Source of the DNA: Earliella scabrosa
Taxonomy: Eukaryota; Basidiomycota; Agaricomycetes; Polyporales; Polyporaceae
Direction of reading: 5' to 3'
NCBI GenBank assembly: GCA_022605405.1
Contig: JABYQQ010000017.1
Coordinates: 1,054,001 to 1,118,000 of the forward strand
Length of the DNA: 64,000 nucleotides
Positions within the stretch are counted from its first letter, which is position 1. Each line of letters begins with the position of its first letter. The notes below the pieces were generated by a model, which ran no database searches, was not told where the DNA came from, and worked only from the letters and a program-made list of their open reading frames with translations. This document shows positions 10,311-22,527 of the stretch, piece after piece. Both the position numbers and the translations under genes were made by a program.

Positions 10311-13300
10311 ATGGAGACATTACATTCAGTCACGACCTCGGAGGTTCCCTTGCTGGCAATTGTCAAGGCTGCAGTTCCTCTTGCTCTCGTATGTCTCCCA
10401 AATTGTTTTACGTTTAATCTAACTCACGCCACTGTCAGGTCGCGCATCAGGTCTTTCGCAGATACGAAACCTATTCCCTCCGTGTTCATGCCTCTCTCTT
10501 CTTTCTTCCCCCGTCCGTCGTCGCCCTATGGGTTACATGGCCCTTCCCTACTCGGGTCTTCATGGAAATACCTGTATCTATCACCGTCTATCTTACGGCG
10601 CTCGTGCTCCTTGTGGCGATGTATCGCATATCTCCTCTCCATCCCCTAGCACGATACCCAGGCCCTCTCTTGAGGCGCGTGTCCCAGCTCGTGGCAGCGC
10701 TTCATGCAGTTGGAGGGAACCAGAGCAAGACTATCAAAGCGTTGCACGAACGCTACGGCGACGTTGTTAGACTAGGTGGGTCCATCTACTCGTGGATTTA
10801 GTGTCAACACTCACGCACATTCGCAAGGGCCGAATGAGATATCTATCCGTGATCCCGCAGTTATACCGGTTGTTCTTGGAACCTCCGGAATACCCAAGGG
10901 ACCTGGTACATCCGTCTTCCGATCATTCTCAGGCTTATAATCCCTCAACTTCTGATATACATGCCGATAGGGCACGTCGGTGGGATGCTCGGACATAATA
11001 ACATTCCTATGGTCGGCATTCAAGACATGGACGAGCACCTCCGTCGTCGCCGAGCTTGGAATCGCGGATTATCCCAGAATGCGCTCAAGGAGTATGAGCT
11101 GATTACAGGCATAGATGTCATTTGGATGTATCCTACACCTGTGGTAACAGTTGCGGCCGGATGTATCTGCACCTGTGGCTACAGATAGTACGTCTGTTAT
11201 TAGTAAGCATGGATACAGCTGTCATCTCAAGCCTGTCATCTATGACGCCGAGCCCTGGCCCGATTAGGTCTGCATCAATGGAATGCCATATTAGACCACT
11301 CATCCTATGCTGTCTGAATAGACGCGTTTCCTATAGCGTATTGTATTCGATCCTCCCTCTTGTGGCTCTTGGAAAGTATCAGCGATGGATTGGTGCAATG
11401 CTTTGTGAGTGCTTCATATAATGTAAGTACTAAATCACAAGTCAATCACCCTTATATCCACGGTGACCCGGGCACTATGCAGTGGCAATAGTACTCATAC
11501 TGACCATTGCATTATAGCAGCCCATTCCGGCCCGGGTATCATTGATAGCTAGTATATGTATGAGCTATATTGCATATTAACAAACACACTTGGCTATACG
11601 GTCTATACACTACTTCTATCAGCAGTATTCATTTGTCATATTGCGGGCGCCCACGCGAAAACATAGGGATTGCTTCTTGTATACTCTCATCTATGAGCAT
11701 ACAATCTAGCGGTTAGTTTGCATATGCACTCGGGTACGACATCCAGCACAGATTCTCAACAGATTGACTTGGAGCGGGGACACAGCGCACCGACAGTGTT
11801 GTAAAGGCCACTATCTTACAACTTGGACGTCCTCAATGGCATCTTGTGCTATAGTGGGTCAACCGGGTGGATGATGCTTCGTGATCAATCTCAAATGATG
11901 TTGCCATATGCACAGGATTATCTGGCTATAAATTTGCAGGAATATATGTGATGAATCGAGAGCAATGTTGTTTGATATCGTATGTTATACCCTCAACCGC
12001 CCATTCACGATGGTACCGTTATTCGTGATCTGATTGGCTCATGGCATGCCGGTCAGCTCGGGACATTTACGACGGCCGCCCATATCCAGTTGCACTGCTC
12101 AGAATAATCGCCAATCCACCATCACACAACATAGTCTCAAGCTGACTCTACTATGCTTCATGGCGATGATATATGTCGTCAGTAGAGCTATGTCAGATCT
12201 CAAATCCGATACAGCGCCATGCTTGAACACTGAGCCGATTAAGTACACCGTACACGGCAACATCCATATTGAGAGTTTTCCAAGATTCCCATGTCTTCGG
12301 ACAACATGAGAAAGTACCCAAATGAATCACTACTGACATGCCGTGGGTATCCGATGGCACCGGAGATGTGAGCGCGGTATGCCATACAAGGGATTTATCA
12401 CCCATCTGTGGCTACAGACGCAGATACATCCTGCCTCACCTGTCATCACAGATGGGGATGTATCCATATGCCAGGCTCAGGTGCTGATTATCGCTACAAG
12501 GGCTCAGCAGCTTCTCCACCGGCTCGAGGAGCAGCAAGGGGAAGTCATCCTCGGAAATTGGTTCAAATATTTCTCGTTTGTATTCACGCGTTTCGTACAC
12601 TCGAAGATATGGCGGGGCACTGATATATTCACACTCGCGACAGCTTTGATTTCATGTGCGACATGGCGTACGTTGGTATTGCGCCGGTCTTGCATGCAGT
12701 GTCTGACATCTATATGCTCTAGCTTCGGAGGCGGATCCGAGCTTCTACAATACGGGGACACAAACAACGTATGGCGAATTCTCGAAGAGGGCATGGTGTC
12801 CGTATAGCGCCTCTACCCTCTGGTTTCGTTGCGACTGACCACCTCCGCATAGATTTGCGACGTTCTTCGCGAAAGTGCCGTGGCTTGGAGTTTACGTTGG
12901 GCATATACCCGGCGCAGCTCGCTCTCTTCGGAATCTTCATGGGAGTAGCCGAGACTTCGTGCAGAGGCGGTTGCAGAAAGGGTCAAGTAGCCGCGATCTC
13001 TTTCACTACCTAGTACGTCTCTCATCCAAGTACTTCACGTCACGTCTGTTATAGGCTCATAGCACGCACACAGAACAACGAGGACCTACCGAACAAGGCG
13101 CCGCCACCTCCACAACAACTAGTTGACGACGGCGTACTGGCGGTGGTCGCTGGCTCAGATACAACATCCCTCGCTCTGACGAGTCTGTTCTACTGCATCA
13201 TGTCCCACCCTGAGGCGTACGAGCGATTGGAAGCCGAAGTTGACAAGTATTACCCTGCCGGCGAGAACGTGTTCAACCCTCAGCGTCACAAGGAGATGCA

Positions 13301-13953
13301 CTATCTCCAAGCCGTCATGTGCGTCTCACTTGCATCACCGCTTTCATGTGCTCTCCCACCTGACGGGACTCTTGTCATCCAGAAACGAGACTCTTCGTCT
13401 TTTCCCACCAGTTCCAGGCGGCGGACAGCGTCAAGTCCCACACAATGGCCCACCCGTCGTAGCTGGTTCTATGTGAGTAGACGAGAAGTGTCGTTGACAC
13501 GCGTCCTGACCGGCTCGCAGAGTCATACCGCCGGGTACGATCATCCGCAACCCGCCGTGGTCCATCCATCGCGACGAGCGCAACTTCTCGTTCTGCGAGA
13601 CGTTCTGGCCCGAACGCTGGCTTGTGGCGTCCGGGCTGCTCGGCCTCGAGGAGGCGCGTCTCCGACTCCCACCCTTGACGTCCACGTCTAGTTCCGGCTC
13701 GGACGGCAAGCCCATCTTTGAGTTCAAGCACAATGAAGGCGCGTTCATCTCATTCTCCTACGGGCCGATGAACTGCGTCGGAAAGGCGCTCGCGTTGCTC
13801 GAGATGCGCATGCTCGCCTGCGCAATTTTGCAGCGGTTCCAGCTACGCCTTCGCGAGGGCTGGGACACAACTGGGAGAAGGTACGAGGACGAGCTGAAGG
13901 ATTACTTCAACTCGACGAGGGTGGACTTGCCAGTGATTCTGGAACGGCGCTGA
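10311..13953 (+). pseudogene. Cytochrome P450, array copy 2, disrupted by a transposon
   Basis: Same architecture as copies 1 and 3. It has METLHSVTTSEVP, an intron, VAHQVFRRYETYS, the hinge SPLHPLARYPGP, GPNEISIRDPA, NIPMVGIQDMDEH and AWNRGLSQNALKEYE. At KEYE-LI (11105) the frame is broken by 1377 bases of inserted DNA plus an 8-bp duplication. It resumes at 12483 with LIIATRAQQLLHRLEEQQ. Downstream are intact FGGGSELLQYGD, FATFFAKVPWLGVYVGHIPG, I-helix AGSDTTS, ExxR as NETLR, FWPERW, heme loop FSYGPMNCVGKALA and a normal end VILERR-stop. Apart from the insertion no disabling change was found, so inactivation appears recent. Splicing out of the insert would be needed for function, and no good splice sites flank it. 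Confidence 0.85.
11106..12482 (+). mobile_element. Non-autonomous hAT-like transposon inside P450-2
   Basis: The insert is flanked by an exact 8-bp direct duplication GCTGATTA (11098-11105 and 12483-12490), the target-site size of hAT elements. Its ends are imperfect inverted repeats of roughly 80 bases. The left end contains ggatgtatctgcacctgtgg; the reverse complement of the right end contains ggatgtatctgcgtctgtag at the same distance. A second pair, ggatgtatcc and ggatacatcc, lies 18 bases from each tip. No transposase-like ORF is inside, and the interior is comparatively AT-rich. It must depend on a transposase encoded elsewhere. Confidence 0.8.
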
Positions 13954-14311
13954 GGTTGCACCTCGAGCACCGAATGTGGATGGGTAGTTTCTCGCAGTCT
14001 CGAGCCAGCTGATAATACTAGTACACGCGCTTCGCTCAGTGTCACATTAATGACCGGCGCGCTCAGCGCCCAGTTATGAGAAGTGCTGTCGGCGGCGCCG
14101 TTGGCCGCTGAGCCTAGCTTGTAGCACACAAGGACAAATACTATTGAACGCATCATATTTTGTGGGCGGTCTTAGTAGCTAGGTCTACACCGCATTTGAC
14201 AGACTACCGAAATGCTTGTTGTCCCCATCATGCCTTGAGGCGCCGCTCGAAAGCACAGTCAGCTCAATCGACTCTGGTAGTTGCCCCGTGCCAGTGACCT
14301 AGCGGACCTAG
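13954..14311 (+). other. Short convergent spacer after P450-2
   Basis: About 0.36 kb between the stops of P450-2 and DUF6534 copy 2. It should contain both terminators. No coding remnant was seen. Confidence 0.4.
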
Positions 14312-16433
14312 TTAGCAAACACAACTGGGAGCGTATGGGAAGAATCTCACTCGGGGGGTGTTGCCTCTCAATCCGGAGCTTTTGGGAGACGAGACGTCCA
14401 GCGGACGATTGCGGTACACCATGGTGGACGTGAACTGACTGAAGGGGTCAATCCCGGTCACCTCAGTTGCTGAGAGCTCATTGCGTATGTTCAATCTGCA
14501 GGCGCGATTGTGGCCCAATGCTCAGGCGGACACGGGCTTTGAAGTAACGTCAGAAACACTCACGCTACAAGGAATGAGCTCGACGAGACTAGCGAGGGGG
14601 ATGTAAGTTAGCCTTGAGGCTCGAGTAATGAGGCCTTATAGATAGTATGGCGAACACTCACTTTTTGTGAGGATGATGCAGATAGGCAGGAATATCAGGG
14701 ATCTTGACCAGACGGTCGACTGTAATGGCGCATTGAGTGAATGAATCGCGACGAGAACTGCACCATGGAAGTCACCACAATAATATTGACAACTTCAAAC
14801 ACGCTGCAAAGTGGTAAGACCATGAGGGAGTGCCGTCAGCAACCCTACGCACCATAGAAGAAGGCCTATTCCAATGAGTACGGATCGAGGGACTGGAAAC
14901 TGTCTAAACTACTCACCAGTGCCAAACGCGTATCGGATGAGCATGTCGATGGTCCAATTGGTTCTGTCCCTTATGAGACCCCAATTGCGATACTTCCCGT
15001 AGGTTGTTGGTCTCACCGTTTGATACCAGTCCGGCCTCGGCGCAGAACATGGATGAGAACCGACGTCATCATTACATTGGCCAGACCGACAAAGCCTGAG
15101 CCGAGCGCAACCAACCACTAGTGTCCGAGTTAATGACCGGATTTGCATCTGGGAGTGTACATGTGCTTACGGTATGGTTGAGATATATTGCTGCGTTTGA
15201 CGCGTTCCAGCTGTTGGTTGTGCTGAGGGTGTTCAAGCGACCTATGGTACGACGCAACCTTACTTACCCTGTGACCGAGATAGCTGTGAAGGCTGCGTGA
15301 GCAAGACAGATCACTCGGACTAATGATGCGTCAGCATTACCGAGATAGCACCCTAGAGTAACCAATGTTTGAGCGATGGTTAGTGAAGAAAGATTGACAC
15401 AGAGAGGACCAACCGAAGAACGCAAACTCGAGCATGACCTATTGATGCCATGACAACCAATTATATGTCTTCTGAAGATTCATGTGACAATGCCACATAC
15501 CGCAAGTACAACCAGGGGACGGCTGGGCGGACTCACTGTCATCTAGAAGTTAGTATATGTCGTATGCGTGCAATATTTCAGCTATAGCAGACCTAACCAC
15601 ACCCTGCGCGCAAAGAAGCTACGTTGAAATAGTTACCAAGTTGTCTAGCTGACAGCACTAGTAGATTCGACACTCACCCTTCGGTGATGACGGCGGAGAG
15701 ACACTGAGAAGCCCGTAAATAACAGCAACTAGTTATTGATGCATATTTGGATACTGCTTACAGCTGGAAGCGGAAGAATCTATTCGGTATCCCGTAGATT
15801 GCAGTCAGTCCGCAGTAAGGTAACGAACGATCGGAGAGTCGACGCACCTTCATCGACCTGTCCGAGGTCCGATATTCATTGTTCACTTGACAGAAGTTTG
15901 AAGTTGTACTCACCAGACAGGGGCCGCGAGAAGATAAGCTGGGTCGAAGTAGTGCTCGATCATATAGGCGTAGCTGGCACGGGTGAATCTCAATTATGCG
16001 AGGCGGGTACTTATGAAACACACAAATACCAGATATGTAACGTCAAAACACAATTGATGGTCTCGAGTATGCTGCATGAGGGCCGGACGTTGAGACGAAC
16101 GCACTTCGAGACCATACAGCGTAGCTTACAGCATGACAGTAACCTATTGAACCGCGATGAGATTCAAGGCCAACTTGTGGAGTTGGCAGTTTAAGACGCA
16201 CCCAGACTTTGAGAATGCGAGCATCGTTAGTAGGATAGAGACGGAAGTACTGAAAGCCCTGGTGATAGATGACACCTTGGCAGCTAAAAAGGTATTGTCG
16301 CTACTGCAATAGTAGTTATACAAATGGATCGCACTCACAGCATGGCACCGAAAGTGCCTAAGATAATAGCTCCCAGAGTATTGTCAAGAGCCGGAAGAGC
16401 GGGAGGGTTGGCCGCGACAGCGGTCTCCTCCAT
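14312..16433 (-). CDS. DUF6534-type multipass membrane protein, copy 2
   Basis: Paralog of the gene at 7080-9087. Exon 1 is MEETAVAANPPALPALDN..LGAIILGTFGAML, then CQGVIYHQGFQYFRLYPTND, YAYMIEHYFDPAYLLAAPVW, SFFARRVW, WLVALGSGFVGLANVMM, LRRGRTGIK, RTNWTIDMLIRYAFGTG, VFEVVNIIV, SRSLIFLPICIILTK and LNIRNELSATEVTGIDPFSQ. The tail ends PYAPSCVC-stop. Splice signals are good in most places. Between about 15900 and 16180 (helix 2-3 region, LETINCVLTLHIWY) I could not build a clean junction, because one natural reading meets a TAA. The gene may therefore carry a lesion there or use an unusual exon. It is convergent with P450-2. Confidence 0.6.
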
Positions 16434-16491
16434 GACGATCTAGAGCTGCGGGGACGACTTCGTATGTTTTGAGACCCCCGTTACGTGTCTT

Positions 16492-16500
16492 GTTATATAC
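16492..16500 (-). promoter_or_regulatory. TATA-like box of DUF6534 copy 2
   Basis: On the minus strand gtatataac lies about 60 bases before the ATG at 16433. Its arrangement resembles that upstream of the first DUF6534 copy. Confidence 0.4.
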
Positions 16501-17084
16501 CTCCAAGCCGTCATTCCCCGAAGCTTGTCTGTGGGTCTACATCGCTTCTGTCGCGCGGTACCTCGTGAGCGAGCGGCGGTGCTCTCAGCGCGCAGTGTCG
16601 GATATCAGATATTGCTGGTTGGTGCGTTCGCTGCAAGTAATTTCACGCCGGACAGCGCAGGGGACACTCATGGTCACGGAGTGAGAACACAACCGCATAC
16701 AACCTAGTTACATACCTTCCCTTCCGGTCGAATTGAACATTTGGGCGGCTCACTATGTGGGCGCGTGGGAGAGGAGCGCCTCGCCCGAACTGTTCGACCA
16801 CCGCTCGTGTCTTCTCACACTTCGTCATCATGCGCCCAAGAACGGCCTGTGATCTGGCATCGGCTGCTCGCGTTCACGGTATGTCGGAACACTGAAAAGC
16901 TCATAACAGCCTGATCTTGAATGCAGTTCTCTGATCTCCCCACTGTTGCCACAGCCAGTGATTCTCCCAGTGCCAGTGCTCGGTTAGGAACACGTCTGTT
17001 CGCAAGCAAGAGTAAGTCAACAATAGCCAACCAGCAACTATCACACCGAGAGTACAGGGAGTACTCGTCAAAGTCTATGACAAG
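16501..17084 (+). other. Divergent spacer before P450-3
   Basis: About 0.6 kb with short, unrecognised ORFs only. It should hold the P450-3 promoter. No repeat was seen. Confidence 0.4.
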
Positions 17085-19249
17085 ATGGATCAATTCCTTC
17101 CCATATTCCTTGCCATAGTTAGTCTTATTCACGAAGCAGGCTCAGCAGTGCAACTCATGTATATCATAACACAGGTTACTCATCAGGTCTTCCGAAGATC
17201 AGAAACTTACTCATTTCTCATTCACGCCACACTGCTTCTTGGACCTCCCGCTCTACTTGTCACCTATTCCTCCACGCTCAATGTGGACGCTATGATAGCT
17301 GCTGTCACTCAGCACGTCGGAAGAGTCGTACTACTCATAGTGCTCTATCGTCTCTCTCCATTCCACCCCCTCGCGCGTTACCCTGGTCCAATAGCTTACA
17401 GATTGTCGATGCTGGTACCCGCATTCTCATCAATGACCGGGAAAAGAGCTAAATACTATCGCGCCCTACACAAACGATATGGTGATATCGTCCGCATTGG
17501 TACGCACCAAACGCTATCCCGGGTCTATGGCATCAGGCTTATAGAACTGACAGGACCCAATGAATTGTCCATATCGAACCCGTCTTTCATCCCTCCGCTT
17601 CTCGGTTCATCAGGCCTGCCTAAGGGCCCGTGTAAGAGAGCTCCTCGTCCTTGATAGCGTTGCATCTGACACTATCTGGCAGACTTCATAGGCGGCTCCA
17701 TGTCCGAGACGAAGACGCCTATGGTTGGTATTCAAGATACGGTTGTCCACCTTAGCCGACGCCGTGCATGGAACCGCGGACTAAGCCCCGGAGCAATCAA
17801 GGAATATGAAGTCGTCCTCGCAGGTCGTGTCAAACAGCTCGTTCAACAACTAGGAGCGCAACCACGTAATGTGACACTTGATACGTGGCTAAGCTACTTC
17901 TCGTGAGTGTCGCTCCCTGCCAAGTTGAGGTGATTTGCTGATGAGACGCTTCAGATTCGACTTCATGTGCGATATGGCGTACGTCCAGTGTGAAAGCGCG
18001 AGCAATACATATCTGATCACTTCTATCGCTGGCAGATTCGGTGGAGGCTCGGAACTCCTCAGAGACGGGGATACAAACCATGTATGGTCGATCATTGAGC
18101 GTGGCATGGTGTACGTACCCGATCTAGCTCCTATCGCATCTATGACTGACGTTTGCTATCGCAGGTTTGCTACGTTCTTGGCACAGGTCCCATGGCTAGG
18201 CATATACGTCGGACATATCCCCGGCGCTGCAGGCCCTCTAAATACCCTCATGGACAGCGGGAGACAATTTGCGGCGAGACAACTGGCAAAAGGGTCAAGC
18301 ACCCGAGACGTCTTTCATTATTTGGTGAGTCACGGTACAGTATGCGTCCCAACGTCTGTCAATCTGGAGTCATTACCTTTCAGAGCAACGAGGACCTCGT
18401 AGACAAGGAGCCTCCTCCCGCTCAACAACTCATCGACGACGGAGTCCTTGCGGTCGTCGCAGGCTCCGATACCACCTCTATCGTGATGATCAGTATATTC
18501 TTCTGCATCGCCGCCAATGCACATTGTTACTCGACTTTACAGGAAGAGATCGACAAGTACTACCCTCCCGGCGAAGATCCATGCACCACCGAGCACCACC
18601 GCAATATGCGGTATCTCGACGCTGTCATGTGCGTGTTCGTGTTCATGTCCGGGAGTTGTACGTTGCTCAGTCTTGTTCCTCTCAGCCACGAGGCTCTCCG
18701 TCTGTATCCTCCGGTGCCAGGCAGCACTCAGCGCAAAGTACCGCACAACACTGGCAGTCAGCCCATGACGATCGGATCGCTGTAGGTCACTCCAAGTTGC
18801 AATGTTCCGGTTGCTCTGTGACGTTGACGACTGCTAGCTACCTCCCACCCGGTACCTCCATCTACCTCCCGCCATGGACCATCCACCGCGACGCGCGTAA
18901 CTTCACGTTCCCCGAGTCCTTCTGGCCCGAGCGCTGGCTCATCTCGTCTGGACAGCTGCAACTCGAGGATGTCCGACTCCCGTCTCTCCACGACGCTGGT
19001 GCCGCCCGAGCAGGTATGGATTTCGTGCACAACGACGTCGCATTCATCCCGTTCTCGTACGGGCCGATGAACTGCCCTGGGAAAGGGCTCGCAATGCTCG
19101 AGATGCGCATGATTGTAATCGCGCTGCTGCAGCGCTTGCGCATTCGGCTTAGGGAGGGGTGGGATCCCGAGACGTACGAGAGGGACTTTCATGACTATTA
19201 CAATGCGAAGAGACCTCGTCTTCCGGTCACGCTGTATCCGCGGTGGTAG
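17085..19249 (+). CDS. Cytochrome P450 monooxygenase, array copy 3 (intact)
   Basis: Microsomal-type P450 paralogous to copies 1 and 2. MDQFLPIFLAI is spliced to VTHQVFRRSETYS. Then come anchor helices, hinge SPFHPLARYPGP, GPNELSISNPSFIPPLLG, MVGIQDTVVHLSRRRAWNRG, FDFMCDMA, FGGGSELLRDGDTNHVW, VPWLGIYVGHIPGAAGP and DVFHYL. The I-helix motif is AGSDTTS, ExxR is HEALR, PERF is FWPERW, and the heme loop is FSYGPMNCPGKGLA with its cysteine. The end is LPVTLYPRW-stop. All junctions checked are in frame and no lesion was found. The proline after the heme cysteine (CPG against CVG in copies 1 and 2) and changes around the I-helix (SIVMISIFF) suggest a shifted substrate pocket. Substrate and pathway are unknown. 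Confidence 0.85.
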
Positions 19250-19335
19250 GCAGCAGATGTATATACAACACCATCGAACATGCCCGCAATCGACTCACAA
19301 CTTTGTCTATCTTTGGCCCCCACACACATGCTCGA

Positions 19336-20974
19336 TTACACAACGTCCGCGCTCTGTTTCGCCTCACTACTCCCATCTGAATCGACCCGGCGTGTCCATC
19401 CTCGCACTGGGGTCGAAGAGTCTGGGCTTCGAGTCGTAGGAGTGGCAACGCCGACTACGAAGCGCGGACTATGCGGACTCAGGCTTGTCGGGGAGAGCGC
19501 GATGATGTGCGTCGAGAGCACCGGACCCCGACCGTCGGTCGCAGAGGCGTCGGCGATCGAGAACGAATTTTCCATCTGACTTTTCTGGAGTGCGACGAGA
19601 ACGATGATCGCCATGGGATATATTGCCTGCACAGGGCATCAGTATGCGAACGAAGAAGAAACGAGAGGGAGCGGCGCACGATGGTGGGTACCAGGCCGCC
19701 ATTGACGAAGTAGCCGATGATGCCCCAGTAGTCGCCTTGAAACGTGCTCTCGTCGTACGTTGTCCCCTTGTTGATCCCAACTTGGTAGATCACAACAAGG
19801 AGCTGCAGCGATGAGATTTCGTGGGGTCAGCGAGACGGCGTTGACGAATCAGTGGAACAACATACCCATATTGCGCCGTAGACGAGCCCGGACTCCGTCA
19901 GAAGAATTAGAATGCGCTCGACGTTCGTGGTCATCTTCCCGCGTGAGAAGTATGACCTGAGCAATCGGGCATGCTCCCTACAGCACAGAGAATCAGGCGC
20001 TTCAGATATTACGGTGACTCATCAGTCAGAGCGGAGGTGTGACGCACCAGGCTTTATACGCGGTGAACATCGTGGCCATGGCGTTGGTGGCGAAAGACAT
20101 GATTGAGGCCGCCGCGCCGAGTTTCGTGCCCGAGAAAAGCTGACCGTAACCCGCCTCTTCCCTGACGAGGTCCAAATTGCATGCTTGACACGTGTCTGCG
20201 ATACTGAGAGCTGTCAAGGAAAGACGATCAGCTGGCCTGGACCTGATGAGCACCCGCCGACGATACACACCGAATGTAGAAAGAAGGAACGCAATACAGA
20301 GGGCAAGAAGAAGACCCTTTGATCTCCCGTGCCAGAGCAGCAACGCGCGCCACCACACAATTGCATCGCCGACGAGGATCTGAATTTGACCAAATATCAG
20401 TATGGCGATGAGGGCGGAGCTGGTGGAAGCGAGCAGGTCACAGACATTGATGGTCAGCGCGGCAGTTTCGATGCACGCCATCTGGTCCTGCACTCGCGAC
20501 GCGCGGAGGGGGTTGAAGAACGCCTGGACATCGCAATCGTCCACGGCTTGAGCGGCGGCAGACGCTCCCTGCGAGAACGTCAGGCTAGTGCGTAAATTTC
20601 CGGTCCAGAATGTAGTCGTGGAGGCGTAGAGCACGAGTGTCGCGCAGAGAAGGAGTTTGAGTGTCGGCGAGTTGAGCCCCTTACCGCTGTTGGGTCCGCG
20701 CGAGAACGTGAGACGTCAGCAGCGAGACGTCAGCAGACGGGTAGAGCGGGTAGGGTATTGGCCACGCACATGAGGATGTAAGTTGACGCGACGGCTAGAC
20801 TGGTGGCAACACCTGTCGGGTAATCGCGCTCGTGAGACACTCTGACGGCGAGGGAGCACAGAGCGTACCGAATAGACCCGTTGACAGAACAGTGCTAATG
20901 AGCCGATGCGTCGAGTCCTTAGTGTCCATGAGGAGCACATAATACGCCTCAGTCCCTGCGCATGTGGAGGCCAT
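19336..20974 (-). CDS. Seven-helix membrane protein of the GDAIVWWR family, copy 1
   Basis: Multipass membrane protein of an unnamed agaricomycete family, distinct from DUF6534. Its function is unknown. On the minus strand MASTCAGTEAYYVLLMDTKD starts at 20974. The next exons give LKLLLCATLVLYASTTTFW, CDVQAFFNPLRASRV, VGDAIVWWRALLLWHG, a loop rich in Cys and acids (ADTCQACNLDL), ASIMSFATNAMATMFTAYKAW, the conserved NVERILILLTESGLVYGAIW, then YFVNGGL and AIYPMAIIVLVALQKSQME, followed by a polar tail. Six or seven short introns all keep frame, and a TATA-like site lies about 55 bases upstream. It ends only 86 bases from the stop of P450-3, tail to tail, so the two transcripts may overlap at their 3' ends. 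Confidence 0.75.
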
Positions 20975-21027
20975 CTTTGAATCCTGTGGGTGCAGGGAAG
21001 ATGAGGAGACACTCACCTCATAGGGAG

Positions 21028-21036
21028 AATATATAA
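21028..21036 (-). promoter_or_regulatory. TATA-like box of GDAIVWWR copy 1
   Basis: On the minus strand ttatatatt lies about 55 bases before the ATG at 20974, which supports that start. Confidence 0.45.
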
Positions 21037-22269
21037 CAGAGGACCATGCTTGAGGCCCGGCGAGAGTTCTTCCTGTACAGTGCAGAGAAGATGGTCAGTG
21101 ATATACTAACACATGAGAAAACGACGCTCATGAACGTTGAACGCCAACTTGACAGACGTCAACTACAAACATATCTGCCAACGTTAGTAACGCTCGTTGA
21201 AACATCTCCGCTATCGGCGGGTGGATGCCACCTGCCGCTGCAGATGTCTGAACCATTACGATCCCTCACAAATTGTCCAGGCAAAACCGATCATGCAGAT
21301 GGACTCTTACCTTCGTACCGCAAAGCCAATCAGGTCCCTCCGACCCGTATAGTCGCTTCACTGTGTGCGAGCCTGGTACTGAGGTATCCCAGGGCACGCT
21401 CAGATAGGCATAACGTCCATCATGATTGGTGTCGATCTGGATGGATGCACGACCGCGAGGAGGCTGGTTGGGCATGCCAACGTGCGAGATCACGTTTGAG
21501 GAGACGGATAACACAAAACGTCTGTCTTAAGCACCGCTTGAGATGATACTACTAAGGTACTCATTGACGGTTGATGGGACAGCGGGTGCTTTTGGCGATC
21601 AATGTCTACAGCATCGGATCTCAGGGGAGAGAGTCGAGAACTAGACCAGTGTGGAGCGTACCTTGTACCATGCGGCTGAGACGGATGCTGCATTAATGTA
21701 TTATGGTCCGCGCGGTAGACCGGCAAGCATACTAGAGCAAGAGAGAAAGAAGTGTTACTAACGTGGAAGGAGTCGCGGGGTACTCTCGGAAATGACGTAG
21801 CTAGACGAGCATCCGAAAGCGGCAAGTGAGACTTTCGATCCGAACATGTACAAACAACGATATTGATCACCGATAACGCCGACCACTTCAGAGTCGCCCT
21901 CCCTCGACGTGAATGACAGCAGTAGTGCCCAACGCTCTTGCTCGCGCTTGTCTGGCAGCTATCCGCAAATTCTATGGTTACCACCACCGTCATCGACACC
22001 GCTACATCTCGGTTGAAGGCTTCCTCGGGCTATACTAGTTACCTCGGGCTCAGGCTGTCGAACCTCAAGTTGAACGGGAAAACCGCGATACGGAAGAGAC
22101 GTGAGCACAGACTACGCATCGTTTTGTCTACGAAGAACTGGCTACGTACCTATTGAGGACACACGTTGCAGAGTAACACCCGAGCCAGGGGCCAATTCCC
22201 TTGCTGTTCCCGTCCCCGTCCTCGCCCGCATCCGTGGCAGCTCAGGCTGCACGCCCACTGTGTTCTCGC
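21037..22269 (+). other. Spacer containing no recognisable gene
   Basis: About 1.2 kb between the GDAIVWWR gene and the P450 remnant. If a full fourth P450 once stood here its 5' exons have decayed beyond recognition by eye or were deleted. Only short random ORFs remain. Confidence 0.4.
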
Positions 22270-22527
22270 CGCCGGCCCGCCGCCACCGCGGGTGCCTCCG
22301 TTTGTGCACAATGACGCCACCTGTCTCGTCTTCTCACACGGGCCGATGAACTGCGCGGGCAAGATCTTTGGGATGCTCGAGATGCGCACCGTCCTCTGCG
22401 CGTTCTTGCACGGTTCGATATGAAGCTGCGCGAAGGGTACGAACTCGACGCATTCGAGCGCCGCCATAGGGATTACTTCGTTGCGACGCGGCCAGAAGTA
22501 CCTGTCGTGCTCATGAGGCGAGCGTAG
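22270..22527 (+). pseudogene. 3' remnant of a fourth array P450
   Basis: The last-exon sequence is homologous to P450 copies 1-3: FVHNDATCLVFSHG, then PMNCAGKIFGMLEMRTVLCA with the heme cysteine, then FDMKLREGYELDAFERR, DYFVATRPEVPVVL and a stop at 22525-22527. At about 22411 ttgcacggttc replaces the expected ttgcagcggttc. The 1-base loss shifts the frame, so the last ~40 residues are read in another frame. No I-helix, ExxR or N-terminal exons are found upstream, so this is a truncated, frameshifted relic. Confidence 0.8.
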
